From contig UQEF01000062.1 of the NCBI GenBank assembly GCA_900540045.1, forward strand, positions 1 through 17,874: DNA of 17,874 bases. The letters run 5' to 3'. Numbering within the stretch: the stretch's first letter is position 1; every line of letters starts with the position of its first letter. The position numbers and the translations under genes were made by a program. The DNA is from an uncultured Eubacteriales bacterium (lineage in GTDB: Bacteria; Bacillota; Clostridia; Christensenellales; Aristaeellaceae). Positions 6,512 to 13,149 of this stretch are shown piece after piece. The notes below the pieces were generated by a model, which worked only from the letters and a program-made list of their open reading frames with translations, was not told where the DNA came from and searched no databases.

Positions 6512-7513
6512 ATGCGGCGCATTGCTTTGTTTACGTGTACGCTCTTTCTGGCGCTGACCGCCTGCGCGGCGCAGGCAGACGAGGTCGTGATCACTTTGGG
6601 AGGTGACTGCGTGCTGGGCACGCGCGAGGAATGGAAAGACGACGCCGAAACCTTTGACACCCTGATTGCCGAAAAAGGCTTCTACTGGTGCTTTTCAAAG
6701 ATTTCCGAGCCGTTTCTCAATGACGACATCAGCCTGGTCAACCTGGAAACCGTGCTGCAAAGCCACTCCGAGGGCCATGCGCGCGGCAAGGAGTTCACCT
6801 TCCGCGGCGACCCGTCCTATACCGGTATTCTCAAAGCAGCCGGGATCGAACAGGTGAACATCGCCAACAACCACTACATCGACTTCGGCGGCAGCGGGCG
6901 CGAGAGCACGCGTGCGGCGCTGGAAGCTGCGGGCATCGGTTTCAGCGGCTACACCTACCGCTCGGTCGTGGAGGTGAACGGCTACCGCATCGGCTTCGCA
7001 GGCTGCCGCGAAACGGTGTATCTGGACCGCAAGGCGCCCGTGTACAACGACCTGGAGGCGCTCCGGGAGGCGGGCTGCGACGCGATCATCTATTCCTTTC
7101 ACTGGGGCAAGGAGTATAGCCCCACCCATAACCAGACGCAGCGGCGAATGGCGGACTATGCCATCCAGCACGGCGCGGATATCGTGGTGGGCACCCATCC
7201 GCACTGTGTGCAGGGGGTGGAGCACCGGCGCGGCAGCCTGATTCTATGGAGCCTGGGCAATCTGGTGTTCGGCGGCACGCACGAGATGACCACCTTCGAC
7301 GCGGTAGTGGCGCAGGTATCGCTTTGCTTCGACGGCGGCGAATATCAGGGCGCAAAGCTGCGGCTTTTGCCGGTGCTGACCTCCAGTGCGCGACCGGACA
7401 ACAACTTCCAGCCCGAATGGGCCGAGGGGGCGGATTACGAGCGCATCATGGGCTTGATTCAGGATGACAGCGAAATGCAAATCGAGGCGGAGATGTGGTT
7501 CCCGGCGGGCTGA
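6512..7513 (+). CDS. CapA-family (PGA_cap) metallophosphatase-fold protein, putative lipoprotein
   Basis: A 333-residue CapA-family protein, related to the poly-gamma-glutamate capsule factor CapA, with a calcineurin-like metallophosphatase fold. Family motifs in order are GGDC (30-33), NLET (77-80), NNHYIDFG (119-126), FHWGKEY (196-202), GTHPHCVQG (227-235) and SLGNLVFGG (247-255). These supply the usual Asp, Asn and His metal ligands. The N-terminus is a signal peptide with a lipobox-like LTAC (15-18), so it may be a lipoprotein; cleavage after AQA by signal peptidase I is the alternative. The start at 6512 is chosen over 6506 because GGAGG (6499-6503) is 8 nt from 6512 but only 2 nt from 6506. 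No capB, capC or capE lies nearby, so a role in capsule synthesis is not supported here. Function is unknown. Confidence 0.88.
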   Translation: MRRIALFTCTLFLALTACAAQADEVVITLGGDCVLGTREEWKDDAETFDTLIAEKGFYWCFSKISEPFLNDDISLVNLETVLQSHSEGHARGKEFTFRGDPSYTGILKAAGIEQVNIANNHYIDFGGSGRESTRAALEAAGIGFSGYTYRSVVEVNGYRIGFAGCRETVYLDRKAPVYNDLEALREAGCDAIIYSFHWGKEYSPTHNQTQRRMADYAIQHGADIVVGTHPHCVQGVEHRRGSLILWSLGNLVFGGTHEMTTFDAVVAQVSLCFDGGEYQGAKLRLLPVLTSSARPDNNFQPEWAEGADYERIMGLIQDDSEMQIEAEMWFPAG

Positions 7514-7535
7514 CAAGGTACCTGTCACGATTTTT
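7511..7535 (+). terminator. Weak candidate terminator of the CapA gene
   Basis: TGACA (7511-7515, starting with the CapA stop codon), loop AGGTACC, TGTCA (7523-7527), then CGATTTTT. The stem is short and three bases separate it from the T-run. It overlaps the end of the opposing kinase gene, so the two convergent genes again share their 3' ends. Confidence 0.3.
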
Positions 7536-8973
7536 CCAGCGGCAGGCAGGCCGTGAACGTGGTTCCCACCCCCACCTTGCTGCGCACCCTGAGATGCCCT
7601 CCATGCGCCGACACGATGATGCGTGCGATGCTAAGTCCCAGCCCGTGCCCGCTGGTCTGGGATTTCCGGGCCTCGTCGCAGCGGTAGAAACGGTCGAACA
7701 CCTTGGGCAGATCTTCGGCCGAAATGCCTGCGCCGGTGTCGGTCACGCTCAGGTAGCAGCTGCTGCCGTCGCGCCTTACCCCCAGCGTGATGCTGCCGCC
7801 CGCGGGCGTGTACTTGATGGCATTGTCCACCAGTATGCGCATGAGCTGCTTGATCATGCCCTTGTCGGCGCTGATGCGGGCATTCTGCGCGGGATTCAGT
7901 TCAAAGCGATGCGCCGGCGAAAGGAGCCTTGCCTCCCGATGGACCTCGCTCATCACCTCCAGGGGGTCAAATACCTCCATCTCCAGCATGAGCGTCTTTT
8001 TGTCGTGCCGGGCCAGAAACAGCAGGCGTTCCACCAGCTCCTTCATGCTGGCGGCCTCCTGCGAGATGGCGCTGATGCCCTCGTCCAGCACGGCCTTGTC
8101 GGTCTTGCCCCAGCGTTCCAGCATGCCCACATAGCCCTGGATGACCGCAATGGGCGTGCGCAGCTCATGGGACGCGTCGCTGACGAACTGCTTCTGGCTG
8201 TTGTAGCTCAGCTCGATGCGGTCCAACATGCCGTTAATGACCAGCGCAAGGTCCTTGAGCTCGTTTTTCGCGCCCTCCACGCTGATGCGGTCGCTCAGGT
8301 TGTTGGCGCTGAGGGCCGCGGCGGTTTCGGCCATGTCGGTGATGGGCTTGAGCACGCGGCGGTTCAGCCGGTCGCGGTGATTGAGAAAATAGCCTACCCG
8401 ATACAGATCCAGGCACAGAAGTACCCAGAACAGGATGTTCATTTGATAGATCAGATCGTCCACTGGCCAGGCCGCCGCCACGCCCCCATCCACGGTGTCG
8501 ACATAGAGCATGACGCGCCGCTGCCCATCCTTGTTAAAATCAGTAAACAGCAGTGCCAGCCGCTGCGCCATTCCCGGAAGGCCGCCTTCGTAGGGCTGCG
8601 GCAGCAAATACGCCTCCGTAAAGGGCAGGCCCGCAAGCTGCTCCTGCGTATAGACGCCATCCTGCGCGGGCGTCATGGCCGCCAGCTCGCCCAGCGCACG
8701 GTCCGCCGCCGGCCACTGCGCCACGCACAGCGCGATCATCGCCGCTGCCAGCACCGGCAGGGTGGTCAGAAGCAGCTGCCCCGAAAAGTGCAGCGCGATG
8801 CGCAGCGTAAGCGACAGCCGCAGATTGCTCAAAAGCCGGACCAGCGTGCCATGCACCGCGCGGGAAAAACGATCGAAGCCGTTTTCCCCGTTTCCCTTGC
8901 GCGTAGCCTTACCCAGGGGCCAGCCCTCCTCCGACGGGCGGCTTTTCTGTTTTTGCTTCTTTTTCTTACTCAT
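7525..8973 (-). CDS. Sensor histidine kinase (HAMP, HisKA, HATPase)
   Basis: A 482-residue membrane histidine kinase, partner of the OmpR-type regulator encoded just upstream. A basic, Lys-rich N-terminus (1-57) precedes membrane helix 1 (about 58-85). An extracellular sensor of about 90 residues follows, then helix 2 (about 176-196), a HAMP domain (about 205-255), HisKA with SHELRTP and phosphoacceptor H269, and a HATPase domain with N-box N384, G1 box DTGAGI (412-417), F-box FDRFYR (426-431) and G2 box GHGLGLSIA (442-450). All catalytic boxes are intact. The ATG lies inside the regulator gene's last codons (8-nt overlap) without a strong ribosome-binding site, which suggests translational coupling. 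The signal is unknown; the short external loop resembles envelope-stress kinases. Confidence 0.94.
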   Translation of the reverse strand: MSKKKKQKQKSRPSEEGWPLGKATRKGNGENGFDRFSRAVHGTLVRLLSNLRLSLTLRIALHFSGQLLLTTLPVLAAAMIALCVAQWPAADRALGELAAMTPAQDGVYTQEQLAGLPFTEAYLLPQPYEGGLPGMAQRLALLFTDFNKDGQRRVMLYVDTVDGGVAAAWPVDDLIYQMNILFWVLLCLDLYRVGYFLNHRDRLNRRVLKPITDMAETAAALSANNLSDRISVEGAKNELKDLALVINGMLDRIELSYNSQKQFVSDASHELRTPIAVIQGYVGMLERWGKTDKAVLDEGISAISQEAASMKELVERLLFLARHDKKTLMLEMEVFDPLEVMSEVHREARLLSPAHRFELNPAQNARISADKGMIKQLMRILVDNAIKYTPAGGSITLGVRRDGSSCYLSVTDTGAGISAEDLPKVFDRFYRCDEARKSQTSGHGLGLSIARIIVSAHGGHLRVRSKVGVGTTFTACLPLEKS

Positions 8974-9646
8974 AGCGGAACATGTATCCTACCGCACGGA
9001 TGGTGTGGATGGTTTTGACGCCGAATTTATCGTCAATCTTCTGTCGCAGGTAGCGGATGTATACGTCCACGATGTTGGTATCGCCCGCGAACTCGTAGCC
9101 CCAGACGTTGCTGAGCAGCTCGTCGCGCGTGACGGCCGTGCCCTCGTGCTGCCAGAGATAGTTGAGCAGGTCAAACTCCTTTTTGGTCAGCATGATGGGC
9201 TCGCCGTCGAAGCTGGCGCCATAGCTGGCCGGCTCAATGCGCAGCTTGCCCGCCGTGCGCGCGCCGGTGCCTGCCGTGCGGTCCGCACGGTGCTTTTTCA
9301 GGTTCACGCGGATGCGGGCCAGCAGTTCCTCGATGGCGAAGGGCTTGGTCATATAATCGTCCGCGCCCATGTCCAGACCCATCACCTTGTCGCTTACGTC
9401 GTCCTTGGCGGTGAGCATGATGATGGGCACGTCGCTGGTTTGCCTCAGGCGGCGGCAGACTTCGATACCGCTCAGCTCCGGCAGCATCAGGTCCAGAATC
9501 ATCAAATCGGGCTGCCAGCTCTCGCACAGCCCCAGCCCCGTGCGCCCGTCATGCGCCGCCTTCACCTCGTACCCCTCATGCTCCAGCTCCAGTGTCACGA
9601 AACGGGCGATCTTCACCTCGTCCTCAACGATCAGAATCTTGCTCAT
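8966..9646 (-). CDS. OmpR/PhoB-family response regulator
   Basis: A 226-residue two-domain transcription factor. The receiver domain (2-117) has the acidic pair E8/D9, phosphoacceptor D52 in LMILDLMLPE, T79 and K101 in TKPFA. The C-terminal winged helix (about 128-225) includes LTKKEFDLLNYL (153-164), TRDELLSNVWGYEF and the usual VDVYIRYLRQKI and IRAVGYMF ending. The start at 9646 (MSKILIVEDE) fits GAGGAG at 9653-9658, 6 nt upstream; the frame is open further upstream but carries no family sequence. It is encoded with, and overlaps, the kinase gene. Targets cannot be read from the sequence; the upstream DUF4342 and Bat-type genes are candidates by position only. Confidence 0.95.
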   Translation of the reverse strand: MSKILIVEDEVKIARFVTLELEHEGYEVKAAHDGRTGLGLCESWQPDLMILDLMLPELSGIEVCRRLRQTSDVPIIMLTAKDDVSDKVMGLDMGADDYMTKPFAIEELLARIRVNLKKHRADRTAGTGARTAGKLRIEPASYGASFDGEPIMLTKKEFDLLNYLWQHEGTAVTRDELLSNVWGYEFAGDTNIVDVYIRYLRQKIDDKFGVKTIHTIRAVGYMFRYE

Positions 9647-9683
9647 AACGCACTCCTCGCTCCCCTGTTTTGATAGGCAGGCC

Positions 9684-9709
9684 AAAAGGGCCCCTTGCCT
9701 GGGACCCTT
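9684..9709 (-). terminator. Candidate terminator between the DUF4342 gene and the two-component operon
   Basis: Minus-strand arms (9701-9709 and 9686-9694) form a 9-bp stem including one G-U pair, with a 6-nt loop, followed by only four T (complement of 9684-9687). It begins 5 nt past the DUF4342 stop. The stem is strong but the T-tract short, so it may attenuate rather than stop transcription into the regulator gene. Confidence 0.5.
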
Positions 9710-9713
9710 CCGG

Positions 9714-10346
9714 TTAGCGGATATCCGCCTCGTGGTAGCCGTCGCCGTCATCCCGCACGTCCACGCTGCCGCCGTCCGGGAATTGCACGTTCACGGGGCG
9801 GGTGCCGCTGGCGGCGCTTTCGGTGCGGGGGGGAGGCGTAGGGCGCTCCTTTGGCTCCTCCTGGGAATGCTCCCGGGATTTTCCGCCGCTCTGGGAAAAC
9901 TGCTGGGCGAAGCTGGATACCGTGTGCTGCACGTTTTCCCTGGCGTTTTTGACCATGCTGTCAAAGGTTTCGGAGGAAAACTCGCGGCTGTCGCGGTCGA
10001 TATTGATGCGGTAGCCCAGCGCCAGCGCCACAATCAGCCCGATGACGCAGATATGCGGCGCGGTAATCAGCGTGAGCAGCACAAAGAGCGAACTGAGGTT
10101 GACGACCACGGCCTCGTCCTTGCGCACGCGCAGCCTGAGGCGGTAGAGAAAGGTGAACACGCCTTTGGCGCCTTTGCCCGCATCGCCAGAGGCGGGACCG
10201 GTCTTGAGCCGTCCGTTTTTCTCCAGGTCTACCAGCGCCCTGGCCAGGCTGCCGTTGTGATACTCCAGCAGGTTGACGGCCTCTTCGTAGGAGATGCCGC
10301 TCTTCTGCCGCAGAATTTCGATGTCCTCAAAGGTGTACTTTGCCAT
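9714..10346 (-). CDS. DUF4342 domain-containing membrane protein with UBA-like N-terminus
   Basis: A 210-residue protein of unknown function. Residues 3-45 form a small UBA-like helical module (ILRQKSGISYEEAVNLLEYH) of the kind found at the start of EF-Ts and in DUF4342 proteins. A Gly/Lys linker leads to the conserved DUF4342 part (about 60-117) with a hydrophobic stretch at 83-111 that probably lies in or on the membrane. The tail (118-210) is hydrophilic, rich in Ser, Gln, Glu and Pro, and probably disordered. The start is supported by AAGGAGG at 10355-10361. It sits between the Bat-type operon and the two-component system, with a possible promoter of its own. Proteins like this are often found near two-component genes in Firmicutes, but no role is established. 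Confidence 0.82.
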   Translation of the reverse strand: MAKYTFEDIEILRQKSGISYEEAVNLLEYHNGSLARALVDLEKNGRLKTGPASGDAGKGAKGVFTFLYRLRLRVRKDEAVVVNLSSLFVLLTLITAPHICVIGLIVALALGYRINIDRDSREFSSETFDSMVKNARENVQHTVSSFAQQFSQSGGKSREHSQEEPKERPTPPPRTESAASGTRPVNVQFPDGGSVDVRDDGDGYHEADIR

Positions 10347-10385
10347 GCTTCCTGCCTCCTTGCGATGTCCCCTGGGAACGATGTC

Positions 10386-10410
10386 ATCTTACCACAATTC
10401 CGGCCGGAAT
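10386..10410 (-). promoter_or_regulatory. Possible extended -10 promoter and 14-bp palindrome before the DUF4342 gene
   Basis: On the minus strand TGGTAAGAT (10386-10394) is an extended -10 candidate without a matching -35. Immediately upstream is the perfect palindrome ATTCCGGCCGGAAT (10397-10410), in the spacer between -35 and -10 positions where a bound protein would control the promoter. The binding protein is unknown. Confidence 0.35.
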
Positions 10411-10439
10411 GCTTGAGGATTTTGCAAGAGCTTCATGAG

Positions 10440-10462
10440 AAAATGATGAGATTTCACATCAT
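10440..10462 (-). terminator. Weak candidate terminator of the MoxR/Bat operon
   Basis: On the minus strand, overlapping the stop of the double-VWA gene, ATGATG and CATCAT (10457-10462 and 10443-10448) enclose an 8-nt loop and are followed by TTTT. The stem is short and AT-rich. It is the only terminator-like structure between this operon and the DUF4342 gene. Confidence 0.25.
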
Positions 10463-13149
10463 CTTTGCTTTCGTGCCGCCTTGGCGGCGAGCAGTGCGTC
10501 GGCGGTGTCCTGCGCATCCTTCTGGCGCTGGCGTTCGTCGCTTTTGGCACGGTGCCTGTCGGAAGCGGGTTTTGTGGAAGGCTGCGGGGCCCTGGACTGC
10601 TTCTCACGCGCACTGCGGCGGCGGACAAGCGCGGGCAGCGCTTCCTCCCATGGGAGTTTTCGCAGCGCGATGTCCAACACCAGCAGCACAAGCGCCAGCC
10701 ACAACAGCGCCGGACGCAGCGCCAACCGGCTCGTGGCAGGGGATACGGGCGTCGCCCAGAAGTCCGTCTCATCCGACAGCACGCGGCCGCCTGTGCGGGC
10801 TGCAAGGTCCTCCAGGCTCTGGTCCGGCTGGATGCGCAGATCATATTCACCGGAGAAGCCGCGTACCGCGCCGCCCTCCTGCACGTGGACGGTTCCATCC
10901 TCGTCCGAATAGGTGATGCGAATGGCGAACGCCCCTTCCTGAGCGCAGGCCAGATCGCCCTCGTACTGTCCGGGCGCGGTTTCGTCCAGGCGAAGGGTCT
11001 CAAGCGTGCCGTCGGGCAAGGTGACGGAAGCCTCCGCCGATCCTGAAGCGGCCTGCGCCAGCGTATAACGGATGTGGACCGTCCCGTCCCCGGCCTGCGC
11101 GGTCAGTTCGCCCTCACGCTGCACGCCGGGCAGCAGGCGGGAAAGCACACCTCCGAAGAAGCGCGGCGCATCCTGCCAGGCCATGAAAGCGCCGGTCCAC
11201 GCGCCCTCCACATCGCTGGTCCACGCGGCCACCTTGCCGGAGCCCGCGTTCCACCACGCCAGCAGCGGGTCCTCCGTATCGCTGGCCAGGGTCACGGTCG
11301 CGGTGGGCTTTTCCGCGGTGCACAGATAGCCGTCCACCTGCGGAAGGCCCTCAAAACCGGACAGGGCCTGCGCCTCCAGAATCACAGGGGTAAAGGTGTG
11401 GTTTTTTACATAGCTGTCGCTCACCAGCATGGTTTCCTTGGTAAAGATCTTGGGAATGCTGTCGAACTCGCCCACCTCATAGGCGCGCCCTCCGCCCAGC
11501 GTGGACAAAAGCCGCATCAGCTGCGTATTGGCGTCGCTGCCCACGGCCACGGTGGTCAGCGTGATGCCGGATTTTTGCATGGCCAGGGCGATGTTTTGGA
11601 AGCCCGTATCGGCGGGTTGCCCGTCGGAGAGGAAAATGACATGCTTCTGCGGCGTCTGGGCGCCTTGCAGCACACGATAGGCCTCATCCAGCGCGGAATA
11701 GAAGGCCGTGCCGCCATCCGCGCGCAAGGTGCCGATCTGGCTCTGCACATCGCTCAGGCTGCTCACACTCTGGAAGGGCACCACCCATTTGGCCGTATCG
11801 TCAAATCCGATTACGCCGATGTTGTCGCGTTCGCTCAGCACCTCCAGGGCGCTCATGGCGGCCTCCTTGGCCGCCTCAATGCGCGAGGCCCCGAACTGTC
11901 CGCTGGTCATGCTGCCCGATTTGTCGATGCAGATCACCAGCGACAGGGCCGGCATGCGCTGCTTGTTGCGCACGTCGATGCTGACCGGCAGAAGCGCTTC
12001 GAGGGACGTGCCCCGGTAGCCGCCCAGAGCGTAGCTGGCGTCGCCGCCCAGCACCAGCAGACCGCGTCCCAGGGCGCGCACGGCCTGATCCAGCGCCTGC
12101 CACTGCTGCTGAGAGGCATTCTCATATTCGATATTGTTGAGAATCACCGCATCGTAGGCCAGATAGCCCTCCGCGCCGGAGGGCATGGCGATGGGGCGGA
12201 TGCGCTCCACCTGCATGCCGGATGCGGAGAACAGCTTCTCCGCCGTGCCGGATTCCTCCACCAGCAGCACGTTCGGCGCGCCCAGGACGCGCGCGTAGGC
12301 GGAGAGGTGGTTGTTCTGGCTCTGCGTATCCTCCCGGCTGACCAGACGCGCCTCATAGGTGACCACACCGGTCTTTTGCGCCGTTAGGGAAAAGGCATAG
12401 CGGTTCTCGCCCGCCTTGAGCGATACCTCGCGGGTATCGGTGGCCTCGCCGTTTTGATACAGCACCAGCGTAGCCGTCATGTCCGCATTCGCGTCGATGG
12501 TCACTGAAAGGGGCACGGCCTGTCCCTCGTACACCTCGGCAGGAGCCGTCAGTTCACTGATCTGCGCATCCGTTCCGGAGGCCGTCTCCAGCGGCAGCAC
12601 GTCCACGCGCACGCCCGCGGCGGCCATCAGGTCCATCGTGGAAGCGGACAGCGCCGCCTTGCCGTCGCTGATCACGGTCACGCCGCCGTTGCCGCCGCTT
12701 GGCAACAGGGCTGACGCAAGGCGCAGCGCGCCGTCCAGATCGCTGCCGGACCGGTCCACGCTGGCGCTCACGCCCGTAAAGGCGGGCGCGCTGCCGGCCG
12801 GCGTATCCACCATGGCGTCGGCGCCAAAGGCGATCACACCGGCCTCCTGCCCCTGCGGCAGGCGCTCAAGCGCCCGGCTGACCCATTCCTCCGCCTGCGC
12901 GTGAAGCTGGCGGGTGGAATCCGACACGTCCATCAGCACCCACCTTTGCGCCGCGCCCGACGTGCTCAATACAGACGGGCCGGCCACAGCCAGCGCCAGC
13001 ACAAGGCACAGAAGCAGGCGCGCGCAGAGCGTCACGCGGCGGCGCAACGACCTGCGGCGCACCCGATAGCGGCGGTCGATCAGCCACACGGCAGCCAGGC
13101 CCAGCGGGATGAGCGCCAGGGCCCAAAGTGATTCAAATGCCAGCCCCAC
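10459..13149 (-). CDS. Double-VWA membrane protein with GATase-like domain (Bat-type)
   Basis: An 896-residue membrane protein. Two N-terminal helices (about 7-23 and 41-63) flank a very basic loop, a third helix is at about 812-829, and a basic, Gln/Ala-rich cytoplasmic tail follows. The positive-inside rule places residues 64-811 outside the cell membrane. This part contains VWA domain 1 (about 70-190; MIDAS D74/S76/S78, SDG at 161-163), a beta-sandwich-like linker, a class I GATase-like region (about 291-395; GGDASYALGGYRGT, no nucleophile Cys), VWA domain 2 (about 403-570; MIDAS D409/S411/S413, T481, D509) and a C-terminal beta-rich part. VWA domains bind protein partners through a metal ion. 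The start codon is GTG at 13149 with GGGAGG (13159-13164) 9 nt upstream; it overlaps the preceding gene by 17 nt. Client unknown. Confidence 0.85.
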   Translation of the reverse strand: MGLAFESLWALALIPLGLAAVWLIDRRYRVRRRSLRRRVTLCARLLLCLVLALAVAGPSVLSTSGAAQRWVLMDVSDSTRQLHAQAEEWVSRALERLPQGQEAGVIAFGADAMVDTPAGSAPAFTGVSASVDRSGSDLDGALRLASALLPSGGNGGVTVISDGKAALSASTMDLMAAAGVRVDVLPLETASGTDAQISELTAPAEVYEGQAVPLSVTIDANADMTATLVLYQNGEATDTREVSLKAGENRYAFSLTAQKTGVVTYEARLVSREDTQSQNNHLSAYARVLGAPNVLLVEESGTAEKLFSASGMQVERIRPIAMPSGAEGYLAYDAVILNNIEYENASQQQWQALDQAVRALGRGLLVLGGDASYALGGYRGTSLEALLPVSIDVRNKQRMPALSLVICIDKSGSMTSGQFGASRIEAAKEAAMSALEVLSERDNIGVIGFDDTAKWVVPFQSVSSLSDVQSQIGTLRADGGTAFYSALDEAYRVLQGAQTPQKHVIFLSDGQPADTGFQNIALAMQKSGITLTTVAVGSDANTQLMRLLSTLGGGRAYEVGEFDSIPKIFTKETMLVSDSYVKNHTFTPVILEAQALSGFEGLPQVDGYLCTAEKPTATVTLASDTEDPLLAWWNAGSGKVAAWTSDVEGAWTGAFMAWQDAPRFFGGVLSRLLPGVQREGELTAQAGDGTVHIRYTLAQAASGSAEASVTLPDGTLETLRLDETAPGQYEGDLACAQEGAFAIRITYSDEDGTVHVQEGGAVRGFSGEYDLRIQPDQSLEDLAARTGGRVLSDETDFWATPVSPATSRLALRPALLWLALVLLVLDIALRKLPWEEALPALVRRRSAREKQSRAPQPSTKPASDRHRAKSDERQRQKDAQDTADALLAAKAARKQR

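Noticed and set aside
7495..9018. A 507-codon plus-strand open frame opposite the histidine kinase
   Set aside because: The minus-strand kinase has every catalytic box. The plus-strand product has no recognizable domain or ribosome-binding site.
9369..10916. A 515-codon plus-strand open frame opposite the regulator, DUF4342 and double-VWA genes
   Set aside because: It spans three real minus-strand genes and an intergenic gap. Its composition is not that of a folded protein.
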